From assembly GCA_964356135.1 (NCBI GenBank), contig CAYHGV010000041.1:1-23701 (forward strand): a DNA stretch of 23,701 nucleotides, read 5' to 3'. The translations under genes were made by a program, and so were the position numbers. The first letter of the stretch is position 1; every line of letters starts with the position of its first letter. Source of the stretch: CAYHGV01 sp964356135 (GTDB lineage Bacteria > Hydrothermota > Tepidihabitantia > CAYHGV01). Below the pieces are notes generated by a model, which was not told where the DNA came from, did no database searches, and worked only from the letters and a program-made list of their open reading frames with translations. Positions 1 through 7,180 of the stretch are shown piece after piece.

Positions 1-1
1 T

Positions 2-394
2 GCAATCGGGGCAGTGTTCGTCAATACCACCATTCCCGACATTGAAGGCGACCGCAGGACCAGCAATATCACAACTGCGGTGTTTCTGGGTAAAAAGATT
101 TCAGGTTTTGTGGCGCTCGGCCTGCTTGGGCTCTGCATCGCCAGCGGTTTTTTGCTGAATGATATCGCGGTCATCGTTGCCGGTCTTGTCGCTTTGCCGT
201 TTTTCATTATCGCCGCGGTCAAACAGACCGACAAATTCTTTCTCCTTTCCACCCATTTCGGGATTATTGCTTTAGTACTGGTAACATCGTTTTTCTTTCC
301 TTATTTCTTGATTTTTCTTGTTGTGGTAATTCTTGCGACGAGATTTTATTATAAACGTCGTTTCAAGATTGCCTACCCTCAAATTTCGTTTTGA
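2..394 (+). CDS. UbiA-family prenyltransferase, C-terminal part (gene cut by window start)
   Basis: Only the last 131 codons are in the window; the frame is already open at base 2. The visible part begins at the second aspartate-rich motif of UbiA-type membrane prenyltransferases, here NTTIPDIEGDRRT. In this family that motif binds the magnesium-diphosphate of the prenyl donor. About four hydrophobic segments follow, and a basic tail (FYYKRRFK) ends the protein. Enzymes of this family attach a prenyl chain to an aromatic or sugar acceptor in the inner membrane, for example in quinone or lipid synthesis. The acceptor cannot be told without the N-terminal half and the first DxxxD motif. The stop codon overlaps the Shine-Dalgarno of the next gene, so the two are probably co-transcribed. 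Confidence 0.8.
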   Translation, partial: AIGAVFVNTTIPDIEGDRRTSNITTAVFLGKKISGFVALGLLGLCIASGFLLNDIAVIVAGLVALPFFIIAAVKQTDKFFLLSTHFGIIALVLVTSFFFPYFLIFLVVVILATRFYYKRRFKIAYPQISF

Positions 395-404
395 AGGAGG
401 ATTG

Positions 405-1097
405 ATGAAAAAAATATTGTTATTGCTCGGACTGCTGGGATTTTTTATTGTCACTACCGCGGCCGGCGATGAACCCCGCAATCTTATTACCGTTTCGGCG
501 CAGGGGGAGATTGAAGCTGAGCCGGACCTGGCAGTGGTGGTGGTTGGTGCAGTCACGACCGAACTCCAGGCGCTCGATGCCTACAATAAAAACAATCAAA
601 TAATCGAGCGGGTGATTGCGGCAGTGACCGGTTCGGGCATTAATAAAAAAGATATCAAGACGACCCGATTTTCACTTGCTCCGCAATACGATCACTCGGA
701 GCGTCAGCGGAAATTCATCGGTTATGAGGTACGCCATACTCTTGCGGTCAACGTGCGCAATATTAAAAAAGTCGGCATGGTGCTCGACCGGGCGACCGAA
801 GCCGGAGCCAACGATATCGGCAGCATCTCGTTCACCATTGATGACCCGACGAAACTCGAATCGATTGCCCGGGAACGGGCGGTGAAGGCAGCGCATGCCA
901 AAGCCCAGGAGATGGCGAAGGCAGCAGGAGTGAAATTGGGCAAGGTGGTTCAGATTTCTGAAAGTGCCGGTTATCGGCCGCGGCCAGCCGATTTTGAAAA
1001 AGGGGTGGCGTTTGAAAGCGCGGCAGCGGCGCCGATCGAAGCCGGTACCCTGACGATTCAGATTTCAGTAACGATTCAATATGAAATCGAACAGTAA
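405..1097 (+). CDS. SIMPL-domain (DUF541, YggE-like) exported protein
   Basis: The protein has 230 residues when started at the ATG at 405, which has AAGGAGG at 394-400, five bases upstream. The open frame runs further upstream but has no ribosome site there. Residues 1-20 form a signal peptide (basic MKK, leucine-rich core, TTAAG near the cleavage point), so the product is periplasmic or outer-membrane associated. The mature part starts with ITVSAQGEIEAEPD and ends with GTLTIQISVTIQYEIEQ, the opening and closing strands of SIMPL domains. Members such as YggE and BP26 form ring-like oligomers and have been linked to oxidative-stress tolerance, but their biochemical role is unsettled. The length is normal for a single-domain member. 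It follows the prenyltransferase gene directly. Confidence 0.85.
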   Translation: MKKILLLLGLLGFFIVTTAAGDEPRNLITVSAQGEIEAEPDLAVVVVGAVTTELQALDAYNKNNQIIERVIAAVTGSGINKKDIKTTRFSLAPQYDHSERQRKFIGYEVRHTLAVNVRNIKKVGMVLDRATEAGANDIGSISFTIDDPTKLESIARERAVKAAHAKAQEMAKAAGVKLGKVVQISESAGYRPRPADFEKGVAFESAAAAPIEAGTLTIQISVTIQYEIEQ

Positions 1098-1168
1098 AAT
1101 TGTGTTGTTTTTTAGAAGCGCGCATACTCAGAAGTTTAAAAAATCGAGGAATAGCTGTGATTATCCCG

Positions 1169-1234
1169 ATCTGTGTTCATCTGTGTCGGCACCGCGGCAT
1201 CCTTGATGCCGATTGGTGCCGGAATCCGTGGTTA
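1169..1234. repeat. Dispersed repeat interrupted by a 35-bp nested hairpin
   Basis: On the minus strand this reads as AACCACGGATTC, then a palindromic insert, then ACACAGATGAACACAGAT. The outer parts together give the same dispersed repeat seen at 3181-3220. The insert (1187-1221) has an outer stem CGGCACC (1187-1193) / GGTGCCG (1215-1221) and an inner stem GGCATC (1196-1201) / GATGCC (1205-1210). It lies in the 164-base gap between the SIMPL gene and the first SDR gene. Nothing else recognisable is in that gap except the SDR ribosome site. Confidence 0.75.
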
Positions 1235-1261
1235 CAAAAATAATTTCAAGGAGGTGTAATT

Positions 1262-2215
1262 TTGAAGGTACTCATCACAGGTATTACCGGTTTTGTCGGT
1301 AGCCACTTAGCCGATTATATTCTCACCCTGTCGGGCTACCAGGTTTTCGGCATCTACCGCTGGCGGTCGCGGATGGAGAATATCGAAGGGGTTAAAGATA
1401 AAATTACCCTCTTTGAGTGTGATATGCGGGATGCGACTTCGGTGCGCAGAATAATTAAGGAAGTTCGACCGGAGATGATTTTCCATCTTGCCGCCCAGAG
1501 CTATGTGCCGATGTCGTGGCATGCACCGGCTGAGACTTTCTCGACCAATGTTATCGGCGAGGTGAATTTATTTGAAGCGATCAGGGATATCGGCATCGAC
1601 CCGTTAATCCAGATCGCCGGCTCAAGTGAAGAATACGGTTTGGTTTTATCGGACGAAGTTCCGATCAAAGAGACGAACCCGTTGCGGCCTTTGAGCCCCT
1701 ACGGGGTGAGCAAAGTCGCCCAGGACCTCCTCGGTTACCAGTATTTCAAGAGCTACAAAATGAAAATCGTCCGCACCCGGGCGTTCAACCATACCGGTCC
1801 GCGGCGGGGCGATGTTTTCGTCACCTCCAATTTTGCCAAACAGCTGGTCGAGATTGAAAAGAAGAGACGGAAGCCCGAGATTTATGTCGGCAACCTGGAA
1901 GCGGTTCGGGATTTTTCCGATGTCCGCGATGTTGTCCGGGGTTACTTTTTTGCGCTCACCAAAGGCACGCCGGGCGAGGCGTACAATATCTGCCGTGGAA
2001 AAGGGTATAAGATAAAAGAAGTCCTCGATCTGCTCGTTAAAATCTCCCAGGTCGATTTGGAGATTATCAAAGAGCCGTCCCGGATGCGGCCATCGGATGT
2101 CGAACTGTTGGTCGGCGACCCGGCTAAATTCGAAAAAGAAACCGGCTGGCAGTGCACCATCCCGTTTGAAAAAACCCTGGAGGATTTATTGAACTACTGG
2201 CGGGCGAAGGTGTGA
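1262..2215 (+). CDS. NAD(P)-dependent sugar-nucleotide dehydratase/epimerase, GDP-mannose 4,6-dehydratase type
   Basis: This 317-residue protein is an extended short-chain dehydrogenase. The dinucleotide-binding glycine motif GITGFVG is at residues 7-13. The active site is formed by SSEEYG (121-126) and the Y147-x3-K151 pair in YGVSK. The glutamate in SSEEYG matches the Ser/Thr-Glu-Tyr-Lys set of GDP-mannose 4,6-dehydratases, but the substrate loop (HTGPRRGDVFVTSNFAKQ) and VGNLEAVRDFSDVRD also resemble GDP-4-keto-6-deoxy-mannose reductases. The likely step is therefore in making GDP-deoxy-sugars such as rhamnose, fucose or talose for surface glycans. The start is TTG at 1262, fixed by AAGGAGGTG at 1248-1256. 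Its stop overlaps the next gene by four bases. Dehydratase versus reductase cannot be settled by eye. Confidence 0.8.
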   Translation: MKVLITGITGFVGSHLADYILTLSGYQVFGIYRWRSRMENIEGVKDKITLFECDMRDATSVRRIIKEVRPEMIFHLAAQSYVPMSWHAPAETFSTNVIGEVNLFEAIRDIGIDPLIQIAGSSEEYGLVLSDEVPIKETNPLRPLSPYGVSKVAQDLLGYQYFKSYKMKIVRTRAFNHTGPRRGDVFVTSNFAKQLVEIEKKRRKPEIYVGNLEAVRDFSDVRDVVRGYFFALTKGTPGEAYNICRGKGYKIKEVLDLLVKISQVDLEIIKEPSRMRPSDVELLVGDPAKFEKETGWQCTIPFEKTLEDLLNYWRAKV

Positions 2216-3141
2216 AAAAAACCTGCATTACCGGCATCGAAGGATTTGTCGGCCATTACCTTGCCGACCTGCTCGCATCGAAAAACCACGAAGTTGCCGG
2301 TGTCTATTTTGATGAGACCGCGGTCAAAGGCTTACCAGGAAAACTCTATCGCTGCGACATCCGAGAAGTAGACAAACTGAAAGCGGTGTTGGCTGAGATT
2401 CGACCGGATTGGGTCTTCCATTTAGCCGCGGTCAGCTCGGTCGCCATCTCCTATAACCAGCCGGCACTGACTTTTGAAATAAATGTCCAGGGGACCTGGA
2501 ATCTATTGGCAGCGCTCAAGGAATTGAATCTCGGGTCTCGGGTGGTTATAATCTCATCGTGCGAGGTCTATGGCAGGGCTCAAACCTTTCCGACAAACGA
2601 AGGTGCTTTGCTCCGGCCTTTAAGCCCGTATGCCCTGAGTAAAGTCTTCAGCGAAGAGGTCGGCCAGTTTTATCACCGAACCTCGGCAATGGATGTGGTG
2701 ATGCTCCGACCGTTTACCCATACCGGCCCGGGGCACAGCGAGGTTTTCGTCTTTCCCAGTATCGCCCGGCGGATTGTTGAGATCGAACGCGGCAAGCAAC
2801 CACCGCTTTTAGAGGTCGGCAATATCGAAAACCGGAGGGATTACACCGATGTCCGGGACATGGTGCAGGCGTATCTGTTGGCGGCAGAGCACTGTCCGGC
2901 AGGTGAGACCTATAACATCACCTCGGGCAAGACGGTTTGTATCAGAGAGGGAATCGAATTTTTGCTCTCGCAGGCGCAGAAGAAAATCGAGTTAAAAACC
3001 AACCCCCAGCTCCTCCGGCCGAATGACATACCGGTTTTGCAGGGCGACGGCAGCAAATTTTTTGCTCTAACCGGCTGGAAACCAAAGATTGAATTTACCC
3101 AGACTCTTTCGGAGTTATTGGAATACTACCGGCAGAGATAA
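2212..3141 (+). CDS. NAD(P)-dependent sugar-nucleotide dehydratase/reductase, second SDR of the pair
   Basis: This 309-residue extended SDR starts at a GTG that overlaps the TGA of the preceding gene (GTGA), so translation is probably coupled. The nucleotide-binding glycines are GIEGFVG (8-14) and the catalytic pair is Y140/K144 in YALSK, with SSCEVYG at 115-121. It aligns with the upstream protein along its whole length (for example HTGPGHSEVFVFPS, VGNIENRRDYTDVRD, GETYNITSG), so the two are tandem paralogues. A common arrangement in GDP-deoxy-sugar pathways is a dehydratase followed by a C4 reductase. The weaker match to the dehydratase loop makes this one the better candidate for the reductase (Rmd-like), but that is inference. 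No terminator follows; a repeat-rich region begins within about 20 bases. Confidence 0.78.
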   Translation: MKKTCITGIEGFVGHYLADLLASKNHEVAGVYFDETAVKGLPGKLYRCDIREVDKLKAVLAEIRPDWVFHLAAVSSVAISYNQPALTFEINVQGTWNLLAALKELNLGSRVVIISSCEVYGRAQTFPTNEGALLRPLSPYALSKVFSEEVGQFYHRTSAMDVVMLRPFTHTGPGHSEVFVFPSIARRIVEIERGKQPPLLEVGNIENRRDYTDVRDMVQAYLLAAEHCPAGETYNITSGKTVCIREGIEFLLSQAQKKIELKTNPQLLRPNDIPVLQGDGSKFFALTGWKPKIEFTQTLSELLEYYRQR

Positions 3142-3156
3142 TAAATAATATAATTT

Positions 3157-3600
3157 AACCACAAAGAAAACAAAATTGGACCACGGATTAACACAGATAA
3201 TTAAGGATAAACACGGATGAAAAAGATAGTTAACCACTGAAGACACGGATGGATAGGGAAATCAATGCAAAATGAAGAATGCAGAATGCAAAATTAAAAG
3301 AATTTGATGCACAGCATAGATTGACCAACGGGAAATCAACCACGGAAGACACTGAAGACACGGAAATGGAAGAATTGGGACACGGATTGACACGGACAAA
3401 ATACAAAGTATAGCTGGAACGTAGTGACAGCAACACGGACAAGATATAATTTACTACGGAAGACACTGAAGACACGGAAAAAGATTTACCACGAACCGAC
3501 ACGAATTCGCCTCGCGGCGAGGCGCAACACGAATTAATTCTACCACGGAAGACACCGAAAATACGAAATTTAACCACACAGATAATAAAAATACATTAGC
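3157..3600. repeat. Gene-free stretch packed with degenerate dispersed repeats
   Basis: About 450 bases hold no convincing gene. They are built from short variants of the same phrases: CCACGGATTAACACAGAT (about 3181), ACCACTGAAGACACGGAT (about 3232), CCACGGAAGACACTGAAGAC (about 3340 and 3455), GACACGGATTGACACGGA (about 3378), and ACCACGAACCGACACGAATT (about 3488). A perfect hairpin, CGCCTCG (3508-3514) with CGAGGCG (3518-3524) and a CGG loop, splits the last phrase from its continuation CAACACGAATTAATTC. The spacing is irregular and the units differ in length, so this is neither a CRISPR nor a regular tandem array. Confidence 0.75.
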
Positions 3601-3648
3601 ATTCCTTTTTTTGTAACTTTAGTCAAGTCTTTCCGAGTCTTCCCTTTC

Positions 3649-4040
3649 TGTCATTCTGAGTCCGCCATACCTGTGGCGGGCGAAGAATCTCGGAACCATT
3701 CCTCTGCCAAATCCTTCCATTGAGGGTTTTTGTCCTCAATAAGAGAGATTTTCTTTTTGCGGAGCCATCCCTTTATTCGTTTCTCACATTCTATTGCTTC
3801 ACTAATACTTGGAAATTCCTCAAACCAAACTAATCGGGTTATGTTATATTTTTTCGTAAAACCGCTGATGAGTTTTTGTTTGTGTTCATATACCCTTCGG
3901 AGCGAATCACTTGTGACGCCGGTATAAAGTGTGCGAGACTTACTTGCCATAATGTAGACATAGTAGTGCTTCATATTGGATTCTTCGCTTGCGGCTCGAA
4001 TCGGCACCAAGGGTGCCGCCGAGCCGAGCTCAGAATGACA
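3649..4040. mobile_element. Candidate 392-bp element: GIY-YIG gene between perfect 12-bp inverted repeats
   Basis: The unit starts with TGTCATTCTGAG (3649-3660) and ends with CTCAGAATGACA (4029-4040), an exact inverted repeat. Next to each end lies a hairpin: CCGCCA/TGGCGG at 3662-3679 on the left, and a nested one, CGGCTC (3992-3997)/GAGCCG (4021-4026) around CGGCACC/GGTGCCG (4002-4018), on the right. Inside those come the inverted words GAAGAATCT (left, about 3682) and GGATTCTTC (right, about 3978). The only gene inside is a small GIY-YIG nuclease, whose last dozen codons and stop lie in the left end. No target-site duplication was recognised. That this is a mobile unit is inferred from structure. 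Confidence 0.55.
3651..3974 (-). CDS. Small GIY-YIG nuclease-domain protein
   Basis: The 107-residue protein starts at MKHYYVYIMASKSRTLYTG; twelve upstream codons of open frame come from repeat sequence and are left out. The GIY and YIG strands appear as YVYIM (about residues 4-8) and LYTGVT (16-21). Then come the conserved arginine region SLRRVYEHK and the helix with the catalytic glutamate (SEAIECEKRIKGW). This is the short stand-alone class of GIY-YIG proteins, often annotated as UvrC-like or homing-type nucleases, whose targets are generally unknown. The C-terminal residues WFRDSSPATGMADSE and the TGA stop are encoded by the flanking repeat, so gene and repeat are physically fused. No good Shine-Dalgarno is visible. 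Confidence 0.8.
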   Translation of the reverse strand: MKHYYVYIMASKSRTLYTGVTSDSLRRVYEHKQKLISGFTKKYNITRLVWFEEFPSISEAIECEKRIKGWLRKKKISLIEDKNPQWKDLAEEWFRDSSPATGMADSE

Positions 4041-4113
4041 AGAGGGCCATTTCAGTCATTGTTGAAAAATTAAGTTTCTCTTCCTCAACAGACAGAATGA
4101 AAGTCCCTATATC

Positions 4114-6777
4114 TTATTTCAATTTTACAACCTTTTTTGTTATCTTGGTACTCTCGCTTTCCAACCGGCAGAAATAAATGCCGGCGGGAAGGTTTTGGCG
4201 AGAATCGTCTTTCCCGTCCCAGGTGAGTTGGTTAAATGGTTCGGCTCGTTCCGAGCCGCAATGGTTAAATTGCTTAACACACCGGCCGGAGATGTCGTAG
4301 ATTTTTAATGTTGTTTTTTCATTGACTGCTCCCTGAAACCTGATTCCTACAGCCTTACTAAACAGGCTGGGAGTCACTGTCAGCACATCTTCCATCTTAC
4401 GTCTAACGTCTTCCGATTCCTCGATTCCGGTAAAGGGGTAGAACTTCCCCCAGATCCGCATCGTATTCGCCGGCTTGCCGTTGATTTCCGGCGTCCATCC
4501 GGACCAGACGATGAGCAGTTGCCTGTTTGGACCTCTGGCAATAGCCGGCTCAACCTGGTCGCCGGGCTGCACGCAGACTGGAAATGTGTCAATTACTACT
4601 CCGTCCGGACTTACCCGCGCCCCATAAATATCCCAGTTGTCATTTCTGTTATCTTGCCAGACGACAAGGAAATTAGAACCATCATAGGCGGCTGAAGGAT
4701 ACAAAGGGTACATTTGATATTGGTCCCCAAGAGGAATATAAAAAAATATTGGGTCTAAGGAAGTACTATTTTTATTAATTAAAGCCCCCTCGATGTTTCG
4801 GTAACCTTGCCATATCAAAAAATAGTCAGAGCCGCCGAAAGCGATTGTGGGAAGGGGATTAAAATCCGACCCAAGTGAAATACCCATTGATGTTAAAATG
4901 TCTCCGGATGGCGATATTAGAGAACCTGCGATATTATATACCCAGAAATACCAGTCGTAGGTTACCCAAATTATCAAATAATTAGGATCACCAAAAGCAA
5001 TTGCTGGGGAGCCACCACCTGAGATTATAATTCTTTCGGTATCCAAAACTGCTCCGGATTTTGAAACTCTCACGTAGCAAACAGATCCATTTTCTACCCA
5101 AACCACAAAAGAATTAATTCCGTCAGATGCAACTAAAGGAGATATTTGTCCGTTGGCGGAAGGAGATATATCAATCTTAGTATGGTCAAGTATCGTTCCT
5201 GTTTGCGATAGCCGAGTTCCTAAGATATGAAATTCCTCAGGCGATATATACTGACTCAACCAGACTGCGAAATAATTTGTAGAATCAGACGCAACAGCGG
5301 GAGCGGTATCATAACTTAGTTCAGTTGAGAAAAAAATTGCCGACGAATCTAATATCACACCAGAAGACGCAATTCGAATACCATAAATATCCTGATAGGA
5401 TTTACGATTGCGACCATCTTGCCAGACGGCAAAGTAGTTTGCGCCATCAGATGTCAATGATGGCGATTGCTGAGGATTTACCGTGTCAGTTATAGAAACA
5501 CATAAGGTATCAAGAATTTTGAGTGATTGATTTATTATTGCACCGTAAATATCCGAATTGCTTTCCCATGTCACAAGATAATTATCACTATCGAAAGCTA
5601 CAGCAGGGAAAAACTGGTTAAAGATTTCCCTCTCAATTGCAACTCCGGTTGGGTCTAAGACTATACCGGAGGTGGATACTCGAGCGCTATAAATGTCCCA
5701 AACCCAAAGCAAATCTTCCTTACGGTAATCGTGCCATACTACTACATAGTTTGATCCGCCAAATGTGACAGATGGGCAAGATTGCAAACCTACCGCATTC
5801 GAGATTGCAAAGCCCATGGAATCCAAGACAGAACCTGCGGGAGTAACTCGGGTACCGTAAATATCCCCTCCGTGATCCCACACGACAAGATAGTTCGTTC
5901 CATCAAAAGCGATTGAGATGGATGAACCTACCCAGACTCCGTGATCGGTTGATATTGGAAGGTACGAGGTATCTAAAATGGCACCGGATTTAGAAATTCG
6001 TGCGCCATAAATATCCCACCAAGATGCACGATTATGTTCCCACACAACCAGATAATTTTCTCCATCAAATGCGACGGCGGGAAGCAATTGGGAATCTGCT
6101 GGATATGATTTTGTTATAGCAAAACCAGCGGAATCTAAAACAAAACCAGATTTAGAAACCATGTTGCCATAGATATGACTTCCACCACCATGATCATCAT
6201 CTTCCCAAACAACTAAATAGTTTGTTCCATCAAAAGCAACCGCAGGAAATCTCTTCCAACTATCAGTGATTGATAGCGGTATTGCCATCGAATCTATCAT
6301 CTTGCCAGCAGGAGATATCCGTTTGCCATAAATGTTTCCACCAATCCATACTACAAAATAATTAGTGCCATCAAAAACAACTGAAGGTTTGTTGCTAAAA
6401 TATCTATTATTTTTGTCATCAGGGTTGAACGTAAATGAAGATAAGTTACAATTCTTGCCAGCCGTTATTGCGATGCCAGAAGTATCTAAAATGATGCCTG
6501 ATTTATTTACCCTTGTTCCATAAATCCCGGGATAACGTTCGTCACCCCAGACAACCAAGTAATTAGAACCATCAAAAGCGATTTGGGATGATCCCTGAAC
6601 TCCAGGCGCTGGCATATAAGTAATACCCGTATCAATCAGAAACTCCCCAGTTGTCATTTGCGGATGCGAGACTTGCTCGATGACCTGGTTGACATTGAAG
6701 GGCGGGTGTAGGTTTTGGGCGCGAAAATTATCCTGACCAGAGAAGCCTATTACAATCAATACAATTACTACTCCCAT
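4114..6777 (-). CDS. Large secreted repeat protein with type-IX-like C-terminal sorting domain
   Basis: This 887-residue protein starts at an ATG preceded by AAGGAAAGGGGG; an in-frame stop lies just upstream. Residues 1-21 are hydrophobic and end FRAQN, a signal peptide without the usual N-terminal lysines. About 13 full repeats and one partial of 40-65 residues follow, each built on AFDGTNYLVVW, then DIYGARVSKSGAILDS, then a short strand such as GFAIS. Fourteen such units could fold as two seven-bladed beta-propellers, but the fold is a guess. The last ~90 residues (TTLKIYDISGRCVK, WDGKDD, LPAGIYFCRLES, TKKVVKLK) match FlgD-Ig/type IX secretion tails, pointing to export and surface attachment. 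The function is unknown; no catalytic motif is visible. Codon use is more AT-rich than in the flanking genes. Confidence 0.8.
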   Translation of the reverse strand: MGVVIVLIVIGFSGQDNFRAQNLHPPFNVNQVIEQVSHPQMTTGEFLIDTGITYMPAPGVQGSSQIAFDGSNYLVVWGDERYPGIYGTRVNKSGIILDTSGIAITAGKNCNLSSFTFNPDDKNNRYFSNKPSVVFDGTNYFVVWIGGNIYGKRISPAGKMIDSMAIPLSITDSWKRFPAVAFDGTNYLVVWEDDDHGGGSHIYGNMVSKSGFVLDSAGFAITKSYPADSQLLPAVAFDGENYLVVWEHNRASWWDIYGARISKSGAILDTSYLPISTDHGVWVGSSISIAFDGTNYLVVWDHGGDIYGTRVTPAGSVLDSMGFAISNAVGLQSCPSVTFGGSNYVVVWHDYRKEDLLWVWDIYSARVSTSGIVLDPTGVAIEREIFNQFFPAVAFDSDNYLVTWESNSDIYGAIINQSLKILDTLCVSITDTVNPQQSPSLTSDGANYFAVWQDGRNRKSYQDIYGIRIASSGVILDSSAIFFSTELSYDTAPAVASDSTNYFAVWLSQYISPEEFHILGTRLSQTGTILDHTKIDISPSANGQISPLVASDGINSFVVWVENGSVCYVRVSKSGAVLDTERIIISGGGSPAIAFGDPNYLIIWVTYDWYFWVYNIAGSLISPSGDILTSMGISLGSDFNPLPTIAFGGSDYFLIWQGYRNIEGALINKNSTSLDPIFFYIPLGDQYQMYPLYPSAAYDGSNFLVVWQDNRNDNWDIYGARVSPDGVVIDTFPVCVQPGDQVEPAIARGPNRQLLIVWSGWTPEINGKPANTMRIWGKFYPFTGIEESEDVRRKMEDVLTVTPSLFSKAVGIRFQGAVNEKTTLKIYDISGRCVKQFNHCGSERAEPFNQLTWDGKDDSRQNLPAGIYFCRLESESTKITKKVVKLK

Positions 6778-6838
6778 TTTGCCCCCTTTCCTTCAGAATA
6801 ATACAAACCTGAAGGGTTGCTCTATGTTACTGATTAAA

Positions 6839-6866
6839 AGATAAAGCCTTAAGTTACAACTGTCAA
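6839..6866 (-). promoter_or_regulatory. Sigma-70-type promoter for the large secreted repeat protein
   Basis: Minus strand: -35 TTGACA (6861-6866), 16-base spacer, -10 TTATCT (6839-6844). The predicted transcript start is about 55 bases before the ATG at 6777. The leader holds a 7-bp hairpin, CCTTCAG/CTGAAGG (about 6790-6815), whose 3' arm runs into the Shine-Dalgarno, so it could limit translation. Confidence 0.5.
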
Positions 6867-6894
6867 GTCCTGAAAGGGAGATTCCTGAAAGGGT

Positions 6895-7180
6895 TTTTTA
6901 ACCACAAAGGCCACAAAGTACACAAAGAAAAAGATTTGAAAATCCAATGAGTTTTAAGAATTCACGAGTTCAATAATGAAGTGTAGTTTTTCAGGGTTCT
7001 CAAAGGGCTAACCAAAAGGTCGGATAAAGCCGACCGCCTGACTGATAAAAGTCAGCCGGATGAATCCGACCACTACAATTTTTATTCCGCGTCCTTTGAT
7101 GGTATCATTATTTCCGTCTTTTCTAAAGTTATTTCTTTTCCTCCCCATACCTCACTACTCGCTACTCACTCCTTCTATAG
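6895..7180. repeat. Repeat-bearing intergenic region upstream of the secreted protein and downstream of clpC
   Basis: No gene is seen here. It contains AACCACAAAGGCCACAAAG (about 6900). At 7018-7078 are three consecutive small hairpins: GGTCGG/CCGACC, CTGACT/AGTCAG and CGGAT/ATCCG. The last continues as GACCACTACAA, which recurs with one mismatch at 15750-15771. At 7150-7174 is CCTCACTACTCGCTACTCAC, related to sequence at 11165-11261. Just left of the region (6868-6893) CCTGAAAGGG is present twice. Confidence 0.7.

Noticed and set aside
3340..3480. Recurring CCACGGAAGACACTGAAGAC phrases as a CRISPR or tandem array
   Set aside because: Unit length and spacing are irregular, copies differ, and no cas gene is near; these are dispersed repeats.
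3230..3577. 115-codon open frame on the minus strand in the repeat region
   Set aside because: Its translation is made of echoes of the repeats (SVSSVSSVV and similar); no ribosome site and no family features.
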